A DNA stretch of 21,092 bases from JAMIFN01 sp035906235 (GTDB lineage Bacteria > Pseudomonadota > Gammaproteobacteria > Burkholderiales > Burkholderiaceae_C), in NCBI GenBank assembly GCA_035906235.1, contig JAMIFN010000140.1, forward strand, positions 1 to 21,092. The letters run 5' to 3'. Each line of letters starts with the position of its first letter. Position 1 is the first letter of the stretch. This document shows, in pieces, positions 14,002-20,867 of this stretch. The translations under genes were made by a program, and so were the position numbers. The notes below the pieces were generated by a model. It worked only from the letters and a program-made list of their open reading frames with translations. It searched no databases and was not told where the DNA came from.

Positions 14002-15840
14002 ATGTGTGGCATCGTCAGCGGCGTTTCCCAGCGCAATATCGTCCCCGTGCTCTTGCAAGGTCTGCAGCGCTTGGAGTATCGGGGTTATGACTCCTGTGGC
14101 CTAGCGGTACATGATGGCAAGGGGCCGCAGCGCGCGCGCTCTACCGCCCGCGTGGCGCAACTGCAAGCGCAAACCGAGGCCGAACACATCACGGGGCATA
14201 TCGGCATTGCCCACACCCGCTGGGCGACACATGGCGCGCCCGCATTGCATAACGCGCACCCGCATTTCAGCGCCGGCCCAGGCTCGGGCGCTGTGGCCAA
14301 AATCGCGTTGGTACACAACGGCATCATCGAAAACCACGAACAACTGCGCGCCCAGCTGCAGGCCAAGGGCTATGTATTCACCAGCCAAACGGACACCGAG
14401 GTCATCGCCCATTTGCTCGATTCGCTGTATCAGGGCGATTTGCTGGAAGCCCTGCAAGCGGCGCTGCCGCAGCTGCATGGCGCTTACGCCCTGTCTATCT
14501 TCCACCGCGATGAGCCGCACCGCATTGTGGGCGCGCGCCAAGGCTCGCCCCTGGTGCTGGGCGTGGGGCAAGGGGAAACCTTTTTGGCATCCGACGCCAT
14601 GGCGCTGGCCGGCGTGACGGACCAAATCGTGTATCTAGAAGAAGGCGATGTCATCGACATGCAGCTGGGCAAATACTGGGTGCTGGATGGCGCAGGCAAA
14701 GCCGTCAGCCGCCCCGTTAAAACCGTACACGCCCACAGTGGCGCGGCGGAGTTGGGGCCTTACCGCCATTACATGCAAAAAGAAATTTTTGAACAACCCC
14801 GTGCCATTGCCGATACGCTCGAAGGCGTGGCAGGCATCACGCCCGAGCTGTTTGGCGCAGAGGCCGAGCAAGTCTTTACCGCCATCGACCGCGTGCTCAT
14901 CCTCGCCTGCGGCACCAGCTATTACAGCGGCTGCGTGGCTAAGTATTGGCTAGAAGGCATAGCCGGCATCCCCTGCCAGGTAGAAATTGCCAGTGAATAC
15001 CGCTACCGCCAGTCTGTGCCGCACGCCAACACCTTGGTCATCACCCTCAGCCAATCGGGTGAAACGGCTGATACCCTGGCCGCGCTCAAGCACGCGCGTA
15101 GCCTAGGCATGGCGCAAACGCTGACGATTTGCAATGTGGCCACCAGCGCCATGGTGCGCGAGAGCCGCCTGGCCTATATCACCCGTGCGGGGGCCGAAAT
15201 TGGCGTGGCATCGACCAAGGCCTTCACCACGCAATTGGCGGCGCTGTATTTGCTCACCCTCACCCTGCAAAAGCTGCAAGGCCGTTTGGACGCCGAACAA
15301 GAGACAGCCGAACTTGCCGCCATGCGGCATCTGCCCATGGCACTGCAAAGCGTGTTGGCGCTGGAACCCCAGCTGATTGCCTGGGCTGAAACCTTTGCCA
15401 AGATGAAAAACGCCATCTTCTTAGGCCGAGGGGCGCACTACCCCATTGCCCTAGAAGGCGCGCTCAAGCTCAAAGAAATCAGCTACATCCACGCCGAGGC
15501 CTATCCTGCGGGCGAGCTCAAACACGGCCCCTTGGCGCTGATTACCAAAGACATGCCCGTGGTGGTGGTTGCACCCCATGACAGCCTGTTTGAGAAACTC
15601 AAAAGCAATATGTACGAGGTGCGCGCGCGCGAAGGTGTGCTCTTTGTACTGGCCGATGCGGGCTCGAGCATGGAAGCGCAAGACGGCATCCATGTCATCC
15701 GCCTGCCTGAACACTACGGCCACCTAAGCCCCATCTTGCACACCCTGCCCTTGCAGCTGCTGGCCTACCACACCGCCTGCGCCATGGGCACTGATGTGGA
15801 TAAACCGCGCAATTTGGCCAAAAGTGTGACGGTTGAATAA
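14002..15840 (+). CDS. glmS: Glutamine--fructose-6-phosphate aminotransferase (isomerising)
   Basis: 612 residues, the usual length. It makes glucosamine-6-phosphate from fructose-6-phosphate and glutamine, the first step to UDP-GlcNAc for peptidoglycan and LPS. The N-terminal glutaminase has the nucleophile Cys2 (MCGIVSG) and the segments RLEYRGYDSCG, HTRWATHG and HNGIIENHEQLR. The linker is YRHYMQKEIFEQPRA. The first SIS domain has ILACGTSYYSG and TLSQSGETADTL; the second has LGRGAHYPIALEGALKLKEISY and EAYPAGELKHGPLAL. The C-terminus DKPRNLAKSVTVE is the standard GlmS end, whose DNA is the TnsD recognition sequence of Tn7. A second, diverged copy of this 3' end lies 110 bases downstream. 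Confidence 0.97.
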   Translation: MCGIVSGVSQRNIVPVLLQGLQRLEYRGYDSCGLAVHDGKGPQRARSTARVAQLQAQTEAEHITGHIGIAHTRWATHGAPALHNAHPHFSAGPGSGAVAKIALVHNGIIENHEQLRAQLQAKGYVFTSQTDTEVIAHLLDSLYQGDLLEALQAALPQLHGAYALSIFHRDEPHRIVGARQGSPLVLGVGQGETFLASDAMALAGVTDQIVYLEEGDVIDMQLGKYWVLDGAGKAVSRPVKTVHAHSGAAELGPYRHYMQKEIFEQPRAIADTLEGVAGITPELFGAEAEQVFTAIDRVLILACGTSYYSGCVAKYWLEGIAGIPCQVEIASEYRYRQSVPHANTLVITLSQSGETADTLAALKHARSLGMAQTLTICNVATSAMVRESRLAYITRAGAEIGVASTKAFTTQLAALYLLTLTLQKLQGRLDAEQETAELAAMRHLPMALQSVLALEPQLIAWAETFAKMKNAIFLGRGAHYPIALEGALKLKEISYIHAEAYPAGELKHGPLALITKDMPVVVVAPHDSLFEKLKSNMYEVRAREGVLFVLADAGSSMEAQDGIHVIRLPEHYGHLSPILHTLPLQLLAYHTACAMGTDVDKPRNLAKSVTVE

Positions 15841-15850
15841 CCGTCACACA

Positions 15851-15871
15851 GCTTCATGCTTTGCATGAAGC
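15851..15871. terminator. Hairpin just downstream of glmS
   Basis: A perfect 9-bp stem GCTTCATGC / GCATGAAGC with a TTT loop, 10 bases after the glmS stop. No T-run follows, so it is a weak candidate for an intrinsic terminator. It also covers the place, about 25 bases past the stop, where Tn7-like elements insert. Confidence 0.45.
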
Positions 15872-16176
15872 GGCCAAATACGCGGTTTTCGCCCCTGGCT
15901 CACTTTGCGCCAGCAAAGTTAAACGAGCGCAGCGAGTGGCCGAAGACACAAACCCCGAAATCTGGCTAAAAGCGTGACCGTCGAATGATGGGCACACTTT
16001 TAGTACGCGCTGCATAGCAGCGCAGATTTCGAGGTTTGGAACGAGACTAACATCTGCCGCGTCAGCGGCATGTTATGCCCTGGGCACAAGCCCCGAATAA
16101 GAACGGCCAAATACGCGGTTTTCTTCGTAGGCTAAATTGCAGCGCAGATTTCGGAGTTCCCCCCGGCTCACTTTGC
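15871..16176. repeat. Patchwork of short duplications downstream of glmS
   Basis: No gene is supported in 15841-16167. The block CGGCCAAATACGCGGTTTTC occurs at 15871-15890 and 16104-16123. In the first copy it is directly followed by a GGCTCACTTTGC block (15897-15908). In the second, about 37 bases intervene before the same block (16165-16176). GCAGCGCAGATTTCG occurs at 16017-16031 and 16139-16153. Several hairpins are present, e.g. CTTTGC-GCCA-GCAAAG (15903-15918) and GCGCTGC-ATA-GCAGCGC (16008-16024). The pattern looks like repeated insertion and loss at the glmS 3' flank. Confidence 0.7.
15950..15988 (+). pseudogene. Second copy of the glmS 3' end (attTn7-like remnant)
   Basis: Thirteen codons read K-P-R-N-L-A-K-S-V-T-V-E-stop, exactly the C-terminus of the glmS gene that ends 110 bases upstream. 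Most codons differ silently: CTG for TTG, GCT for GCC, AGC for AGT, ACC for ACG, GTC for GTT, and TGA instead of TAA. It is therefore not a recent tandem copy but a diverged, perhaps foreign, glmS tail. Similarity stops just upstream of the Lys codon. In Tn7, TnsD binds this 3' region of glmS, so the fragment would be a second potential attachment site or the scar of an element that carried its own glmS end. Confidence 0.8.
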
Positions 16177-16440
16177 CTTAGAGCGCCCCGCTTGAACTTC
16201 CAGCGTCAAGCTGGCATTGTGGCTCGCCCAAGTATCGGCGCTGGTTTTGTCGTGCAGCGTCACCAGCAAATAATTCAAGCCTGCCGCACCTGGGCTGAAT
16301 GCAAAACGCCCCTGGGCATCGGCCACGATAGTCGATTTGCGCTGGTTTTCACTATCGTAAAGATCGCCTTGGCGCGGGGTTCTGAACTGCTCGCCATCGG
16401 CTACGACGATGATGCGCGCGTAGCAGCCGCGGCGCGGCAC
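16168..16440 (-). pseudogene. 5'-truncated DUF4198-family gene remnant
   Basis: The frame encodes ~90 residues. RIIVVADGEQFRTPRQGDLY, TIVADAQGRFAFSPGAAGLN, YLLVTLHDK and TWASHNASLTLEVQ match the C-terminal half of DUF4198 proteins, which are periplasmic, associated with metal uptake, and normally ~230-270 residues with a signal peptide. The N-terminal half is absent. A stop lies just upstream in frame, while a different frame (GRNLTGA) continues the expected strand pattern, suggesting a frameshift as well. Beyond that the zapB promoter begins. Its 3' edge shares the GGCTCACTTTGC block with the post-glmS duplications. A short functional ORF cannot be fully excluded. Confidence 0.6.
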
Positions 16441-16484
16441 CGGTCAGATTACGCCCGCCCACGGCCATGCCGCCGCTACGAAAA

Positions 16485-16513
16485 TTTGCAAAACACCCCA
16501 GCCGCCCTATAAA
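16485..16513 (+). promoter_or_regulatory. Putative sigma-70 promoter for zapB-zapA
   Basis: TTTGCA (16485-16490) and TATAAA (16508-16513) are separated by exactly 17 bases; 4 of 6 and 5 of 6 positions match consensus. Transcription would start near 16520, giving a short leader before the zapB-like ATG at 16537. The only gene on this strand immediately downstream is the zapB-like one. Confidence 0.55.
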
Positions 16514-16536
16514 TCAATGGCTTATAGTCACGAGCT

Positions 16537-16755
16537 ATGACTATTTCTACACAAATCGACCAAGTATGCGAGCGCGTAGAGCGCCTGCTGCTGCGGCATG
16601 AAGAATTAGAGCGTACCAACACCTTGCTGGCCGAGCAGCTGCAGCAACTGGCGCAAGAACGCGATTCGCTGAAATCACGCCTCGCCGCAGCGCGCGCGCG
16701 CGTGGATGCCTTGCTCGACCGCCTGCCCAACGCTGAAGAAGGGGGCAGCGCATGA
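16537..16755 (+). CDS. ZapB-like small coiled-coil protein (TIGR02449-type)
   Basis: 72 residues, nearly all predicted coiled coil: heptads run through VCERVERLLLRHEELERTN, TLLAEQLQQLAQERDSLKSR and LAAARARVDALLDRL. The length and its place immediately before zapA match the small coiled-coil proteins (TIGR02449/ZapB-like) found upstream of zapA in beta- and gammaproteobacteria. A role in stabilising the FtsZ ring through ZapA is inferred from context. The stop overlaps the zapA start (ATGA), indicating translational coupling. Confidence 0.82.
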   Translation: MTISTQIDQVCERVERLLLRHEELERTNTLLAEQLQQLAQERDSLKSRLAAARARVDALLDRLPNAEEGGSA

Positions 16756-17150
16756 GCCACGAACCGGTTAATGCCCACATCATGGGGCAAAGCTATGTGC
16801 TGTCTGCCCCTAGCCACGAAGTTGCCGATTTACGCGCCGCAGTGGGGCGTGTGGACGAGGCCATGTGCCGCATCCGCGACGCGGGCAAAATCAAAGCGCG
16901 CGAACGCATCGCCGTGCTGGCCGCACTGAACATTGCTTTTGATGCGGAGCAGGCACACACCACCCCAACCGCACAGCCAGGCACACGAGCCAGCGCCGCC
17001 AATCTGCCCGCCATCAACCCCCCAGCCCACGCTAGCGCGCAAGCTGAGCCCAGCGAGCTTCCCGCCGAGTTGCAGGGCAATGACCAACGCTTAGCGGCCT
17101 TGATCTACAAGCTCGACCAGGCTCTGGGGCGCGATGGACATTTGCTCTAA
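16752..17150 (+). CDS. zapA: Cell division protein ZapA
   Basis: 132 residues. The N-terminal globular head has VNAHIMGQSYVLSAPSHEVADLRAAVGRVDEAM, the typical ZapA pattern: a small strand with the G-x-x-Y-x-L motif, then a helix. A second helix (ARERIAVLAALNIAFDAEQ) matches the conserved A-x-L-N-I-A segment. ZapA binds FtsZ and cross-links protofilaments at the division site. An Ala/Pro/Thr-rich insert (about residues 75-105) makes it longer than E. coli ZapA before the C-terminal helix (DQRLAALIYKLDQALG). It overlaps the zapB-like gene by four bases and is followed 11 bases later by the TPM-domain gene. No 6S RNA gene is evident after it. Confidence 0.88.
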   Translation: MSHEPVNAHIMGQSYVLSAPSHEVADLRAAVGRVDEAMCRIRDAGKIKARERIAVLAALNIAFDAEQAHTTPTAQPGTRASAANLPAINPPAHASAQAEPSELPAELQGNDQRLAALIYKLDQALGRDGHLL

Positions 17151-17161
17151 AGGCGCGCACG

Positions 17162-17677
17162 ATGGTTTTTTTCTCCACCGTCCGCCGCATCCTGCGGCAC
17201 CGCTGGCTGGATGATCGCAGCGTGCAACGCGCCCTACCTGCCGCCGCCTTGCAACGTCTGGCACAAGCTGTTGCCGCCAGCGAAACCCAGCATACGGGCG
17301 AGATCCGCATTGCGGTCGAGACAGGCTTGCCTTTGTCCTATCTGCGCCGCCAAGCCCAGCCGCGCGAACGCGCCATCAATCTGTTTGGCAAGCTGCGCGT
17401 CTGGGACACCGAGGACAACAACGGCGTGCTGATTTACCTGCTGCTGGCCGAGCACGCGATTGAAATCGTTGCCGATCGCGCCATCCACCACGCCCTGCCG
17501 CCCGAATTTTGGACGGCGGAAATTGCGCAATTGCGCCCAGCGCTGCGCGCAGCAGAATACGAACACGCGCTGACACAAAGCATCCAGCATATCGGCGCGG
17601 CGCTGGCGCAGCACTTCCCCCTGCCAGCGGGGCAAACGCGCAGCAATGCCTTGCCCGACAAGCCCGTGCTGCTGTAA
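17162..17677 (+). CDS. TPM-domain (TLP18.3/Psb32/MOLO-1 type) protein
   Basis: 171 residues. The domain spans ~residues 35-150, with HTGEIRIAVETGLPL, RERAINLFGKLRVWDTEDNNGVLIYLLLAEHAIEIVADRAIH, FWTAEIAQL and YEHALTQSIQHIGAAL. The combination of A-x-x-x-F, T-x-x-N-N-G-V-L-I-Y and an I-x-x-D-R-x-I motif is characteristic. Unlike many relatives, it has no obvious signal peptide or C-terminal membrane segment; the N-terminus (MVFFSTVRRILRHRWL) is only weakly hydrophobic. The usual LemA partner is absent. It may be co-transcribed with zapB-zapA (11-base gap). Function is unknown, although some family members bind membranes or have phosphatase activity. Confidence 0.85.
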   Translation: MVFFSTVRRILRHRWLDDRSVQRALPAAALQRLAQAVAASETQHTGEIRIAVETGLPLSYLRRQAQPRERAINLFGKLRVWDTEDNNGVLIYLLLAEHAIEIVADRAIHHALPPEFWTAEIAQLRPALRAAEYEHALTQSIQHIGAALAQHFPLPAGQTRSNALPDKPVLL

Positions 17678-17690
17678 AAGCCTGCCAGAA

Positions 17691-17736
17691 CTATGAAAAT
17701 CATAGCTACTCAGGCAGGTTTTTCGGCTTAAAACCC
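17691..17736 (+). repeat. Interspersed intergenic repeat, copy 5
   Basis: It reads CTATGAAAATCATAGCTACT, then CAGGCAGGTTTTTCGGCTTA and AAACCC. It is nearly the same as copy 2 in the opposite orientation. The ATGAAAATCAT part is itself a small inverted repeat. It lies between the TPM gene and the terminator shared with dnaK. Confidence 0.85.
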
Positions 17737-17771
17737 CTAAAACACCCCTAAAAAAACCATGAATACCATGA

Positions 17772-17801
17772 AAAAACCGCAGTTTTCAGGCTGCGGTTTT
17801 T
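17772..17801. terminator. Bidirectional rho-independent terminator between TPM gene and dnaK
   Basis: An 11-bp stem AAAAACCGCAG / CTGCGGTTTTT with an eight-base loop, A-rich on the left and T-rich on the right, so it serves both the TPM gene (+) and dnaK (-). It places the end of the dnaK transcript right after its stop, leaving no room for dnaJ in the same unit. Confidence 0.9.
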
Positions 17802-17827
17802 GCTGCGTAGAAAAATGTGCCTAGGGC

Positions 17828-19747
17828 TTATTTCTCTTTCACCTCGGCGTCGATGATGTCGTCATCCGCAGGCTTGCCGCCCGCGTCTGCCGCACCGGCG
17901 CCGCCTTCGGCCGCCTGCTGCGCTTGCATATCGGCGTACATTTTCTCGCCCAGCTTTTGCGCGGCTGTCATCAGCGCCTCCGTCTTGGCTTCGATATCCG
18001 CCTTGTCTTCGCCTTTCAGGGCTTCTTCCAAGGTTTTGAGCGCCGCTTCGATGGCTTCTTTTTCAGCCGCATCCAGCTTGTCGCCGTAATCGGCCAGGGA
18101 TTTTTTCACTTGGTGAATGGCCGCGTCGCCTTGGTTGCGTGCGGTGACAATTTCCAGTTTTTTCTTGTCTTCTTCCGCGTTCAATTCCGCGTCTTTGACC
18201 ATGTCCTGGATTTCGCCCTCGCTCAAGCCTGAGTTGGCTTTGATGGTGATTTTGTTTTCTTTGCCCGTAGCCTTGTCTTTCGCGCTGACATGCAAGATGC
18301 CGTTGGCGTCGATATCAAAAGCCACTTCAATTTGCGGCGTGCCACGGGGCGCGGGCGCAATGCCTTCGAGATTAAATTCGCCCAAGGCTTTATTGCCACT
18401 GGCGATTTCGCGTTCGCCTTGGAAAACCTTGATCGTGACCGCAGGCTGGTTGTCGTCAGCGGTTGAGAAAGTTTGGGCAAACTTGGTCGGGATGGTGGTG
18501 TTTTTCTGGATCATTTTGGTCATGACCCCGCCCATGGTTTCAATGCCCAAAGACAGCGGCGTCACATCCAAAAGCAACACATCGGTGCGGTCGCCAGACA
18601 ACACCTGGCCTTGAATCGCCGCGCCCACAGCCACGGCTTCATCCGGGTTCACATCCTTGCGCGGTTCTTTGCCAAAGAAGGCTTTGACCGCCTCTTGCAC
18701 TTTGGGCATGCGCGTCATGCCGCCGACCAAAATCACATCCGAAATATCGCTAGCCGATACGCCCGCGTCTTTCATCGCCGTTTTGCAAGGCTCGATCGAG
18801 CGCGCAATCAGCTCGTCCACCAGGCTCTCGAGCTTGGCACGGGTGAGCTTGATGTTCAGGTGTTTGGGGCCAGACGCATCGGCGGTGATGTAGGGCAGAT
18901 TGATGTCGGTAGCGCTGCTAGATGAGAGCTCAATCTTGGCTTTCTCCGCCGCTTCTTTCAGGCGCTGCAGTGCCAGTACATCTTTGCTCAGATCAACGCC
19001 TTGTTCTTTTTTGAACTCGTCGATGATGAAGCTGATGATGCGCTGGTCGAAGTCTTCGCCGCCCAAAAAGGTGTCGCCATTGGTCGAGAGCACTTCAAAT
19101 TGTTTTTCGCCATCGACATCGGCAATCTCGATGATGGAGACATCAAAAGTGCCGCCACCCAAGTCGTAGACAGCGATTTTGGCATCGCCCTTGGCGTGTT
19201 TGTCTAGGCCAAAGGCCAGCGCCGCCGCCGTGGGTTCGTTGATGATGCGTTTGACTTCCAGCCCCGCAATGCGGCCTGCATCTTTGGTGGCTTGGCGCTG
19301 CGCGTCGTTGAAGTAGGCGGGCACGGTAATCACGGCCTCGGTCACGGCTTCGCCCAAATAGTCTTCGGCGGTTTTCTTCATCTTGCGCAGCACTTCGGCG
19401 CTGATTTGTGGGGGTGCCAATTTTTTGCCGCGCACTTCAATCCAGGCATCGCCGTTGTCGGCCGCGACGATGCTGTAGGGCATGAGGTCGATGTCTTTTT
19501 GCACCTCTTTTTCGGTGAATTTGCGACCGATCAGGCGCTTAGATGCATACACCGTATTTTTGGGGTTGGTGACAGCCTGGCGCTTGGCCGATGCGCCGAC
19601 CAGCACTTCGCCATCTTCTTGATACGCAATGATGGACGGCGTGGTGCGCCCGCCTTCGGCGTTTTCGATCACTTTGGCGCTATCGCCTTCCATAACCGAG
19701 ACGCAAGAGTTGGTGGTGCCCAAGTCGATGCCGATGATTTTTCCCAT
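17828..19747 (-). CDS. dnaK: Chaperone protein DnaK (Hsp70)
   Basis: 639 residues, full length. The ATPase domain holds the phosphate-1 motif GIDLGTTNSCVSV (residues 5-17), the connecting motif NEPTAAALAFG, phosphate-2 DLGGGTFDVSIIEI and the adenosine motif VGGMTRMPKVQ. The inter-domain linker is VLLLDVTPLSLGIE. The substrate-binding domain follows (KNTTIPTKFAQTFSTADDNQ, KVFQGEREIASGNK), then the helical lid and the acidic tail DDDIIDAEVKEK. It refolds proteins with GrpE and DnaJ in the cytoplasm. ATG 19747 has TTGGAG upstream. grpE lies 92 bases upstream. A terminator follows directly, and dnaJ is not adjacent. Confidence 0.98.
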   Translation of the reverse strand: MGKIIGIDLGTTNSCVSVMEGDSAKVIENAEGGRTTPSIIAYQEDGEVLVGASAKRQAVTNPKNTVYASKRLIGRKFTEKEVQKDIDLMPYSIVAADNGDAWIEVRGKKLAPPQISAEVLRKMKKTAEDYLGEAVTEAVITVPAYFNDAQRQATKDAGRIAGLEVKRIINEPTAAALAFGLDKHAKGDAKIAVYDLGGGTFDVSIIEIADVDGEKQFEVLSTNGDTFLGGEDFDQRIISFIIDEFKKEQGVDLSKDVLALQRLKEAAEKAKIELSSSSATDINLPYITADASGPKHLNIKLTRAKLESLVDELIARSIEPCKTAMKDAGVSASDISDVILVGGMTRMPKVQEAVKAFFGKEPRKDVNPDEAVAVGAAIQGQVLSGDRTDVLLLDVTPLSLGIETMGGVMTKMIQKNTTIPTKFAQTFSTADDNQPAVTIKVFQGEREIASGNKALGEFNLEGIAPAPRGTPQIEVAFDIDANGILHVSAKDKATGKENKITIKANSGLSEGEIQDMVKDAELNAEEDKKKLEIVTARNQGDAAIHQVKKSLADYGDKLDAAEKEAIEAALKTLEEALKGEDKADIEAKTEALMTAAQKLGEKMYADMQAQQAAEGGAGAADAGGKPADDDIIDAEVKEK

Positions 19748-19839
19748 TTTTTACTCCAATGAATGTGTTTGAACTGAATCTGTTTGAACTGCTGTGCTAA
19801 GTGGTGCACGGCTCCGCGTTTTTCAAGCGGCGCTGGCGG

Positions 19840-20487
19840 TTATTTCTCGGCCGCCACCATGATGAGCGCTGGGCGCAGCACGCGGTCGGCAATGCTGTAG
19901 CCCTTTTGCAGCACCGTCACTACCGTATTGGCAGGCTGATCGGCGGGCACAGCGCTGATGGCTTGGTGCTGGTTGGGGTCGAATTTATCGCCCGCCGCCG
20001 GGGCTATGGGCAGCACTTTGTTGCGCTCCAGCGCGGCGAGCAATTGCTTTACCGTCAGCTCGGCGCCTTCGCGAATTTGCTCGACCGTGGCGTCTTGCAC
20101 CGCCAGCCCAGCCTCGAGCGAATCGAGCACGGGCAGCAAGCTCTCGGCAAAGCCTTCCAGTGCAAATTTGCGTGCTTTGCTGACCTCGTCTTCGGCACGG
20201 CGGCGGGCGTTTTGCACCTCGGCGGCGGCACGCAAAAGCTGGTCTTTGTTTTCTGCCAGGGCTTCTTCTTTGGCCTGCGCCTTGGCTTGCGCCAATTGCG
20301 CGTGCAGGCTGGCGATTTCTTCTTCGGCGCTCATCTCGGCGCCTGCCGCATCGCTTGGGGCTGCGCTCGCTGCGGCATTCGCTGCTGCAGTGGCGGCCTG
20401 CGCCTGCTTTTGTTTTTCAGCATCCAAGGCATCGGCCTCGGCCATAAAGGGGCAAGTGCCGCCAGAGTTTTTGTCAAAGTCGTGCAT
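19840..20487 (-). CDS. grpE: Nucleotide exchange factor GrpE
   Basis: 215 residues. After an Ala-rich, disordered N-terminus there is a long coiled coil (residues ~52-110: EEEIASLHAQLAQAKAQAKEEA, NKDQLLRAAAEVQNARRRAEDEV). A four-helix region follows (KFALEGFAESLLPVLDSLEAGL, LTVKQLLAALERNKVL), then the C-terminal beta domain with DPNQHQAISAVP and TVVTVLQKGYSIADRVLRPALIMVA, the GrpE signature. It releases ADP from DnaK. I took ATG 20487; ATG 20445 (MAEADALD) is a possible later start. It lies downstream of a strong sigma-32 promoter and upstream of dnaK on the same strand. Confidence 0.95.
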   Translation of the reverse strand: MHDFDKNSGGTCPFMAEADALDAEKQKQAQAATAAANAAASAAPSDAAGAEMSAEEEIASLHAQLAQAKAQAKEEALAENKDQLLRAAAEVQNARRRAEDEVSKARKFALEGFAESLLPVLDSLEAGLAVQDATVEQIREGAELTVKQLLAALERNKVLPIAPAAGDKFDPNQHQAISAVPADQPANTVVTVLQKGYSIADRVLRPALIMVAAEK

Positions 20488-20532
20488 AGTATTCCGTGCA
20501 AATCAAGCTGTAAAACGAAGTATCGCTGGAGA

Positions 20533-20560
20533 AAATGGGGGTGACAATGCGCAAATCAAG
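20533..20560 (-). promoter_or_regulatory. Sigma-32 (RpoH) heat-shock promoter of grpE-dnaK
   Basis: On the minus strand CTTGATT (20560-20554) and CCCCATTT (20540-20533) are separated by 13 bases. This is very close to the sigma-32 consensus CTTGAAA-N13/14-CCCCATNT. The expected start lies ~35 bases before the grpE ATG. Its position directly upstream of a known heat-shock gene makes the assignment strong. Confidence 0.88.
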
Positions 20561-20607
20561 GCCTTTCCTTCAAAATTTGAACGCAATTTGTCTTGGTAGT
20601 CCGTATT

Positions 20608-20660
20608 TTTTTAATAGCTGCTCAGGCAGGTTTTTCGTGGGTATTTAGTGTTTTAGCCTA
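20608..20660 (+). repeat. Interspersed intergenic repeat, copy 6
   Basis: It contains TTTAATAGCTGCTCAGGCAG then GTTTTTCGTGGGTATTTAGTG and TTTTAGCC, a core like copies 2 and 5 but with the CGGC tail altered. It lies upstream of the grpE promoter and about 45 bases from MITE copy 2. Confidence 0.75.
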
Positions 20661-20705
20661 AAAATTTAGGCTCTCTTCCGTTTCCGGTGGAATACAACAC
20701 CTTAG

Positions 20706-20867
20706 GGAGCCTCTGCAAAACCCCCTTTCGACGCCGGCATCTCACCACCAGGTGGGCTACTTTGTTCAAAAAACTCACCAGAACGCCCGCTATGGCTCGT
20801 TTTTTAGTCTCGTATCCCATCCTGATGGATGAGCGCCCGCATCCAAAAAGGGTTCTGCAGAGGCTCC
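20706..20867. mobile_element. 162-bp MITE, copy 2
   Basis: Its perfect terminal inverted repeats are GGAGCCTCTGC and GCAGAGGCTCC, extending imperfectly into AAAACCC / GGGTT. It is flanked by a perfect TTAG duplication (20702-20705 and 20868-20871), a YTAR site as used by the IS5 group. Read in reverse it aligns along its full 162 bases with the copy at 9034-9195. No convincing gene lies inside. It is inserted ~38 bases beyond the stop of the ISL3-type transposase gene. Confidence 0.88.

Noticed and set aside
15841..16180. CRISPR-like array in the repeat-rich region after glmS
   Set aside because: The repeats are two-copy blocks of different lengths and orientations, without regular spacers or cas genes.
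17151..17161. 6S RNA (ssrS) after zapA
   Set aside because: Only 11 bases separate zapA from the next gene, so there is no room for it.
19801..20544. Long open frame on the plus strand opposite grpE
   Set aside because: It is the complement of a GC-rich, confidently identified grpE; its translation has no recognisable domain and is rich in shadow-frame Arg/Gly/Cys.
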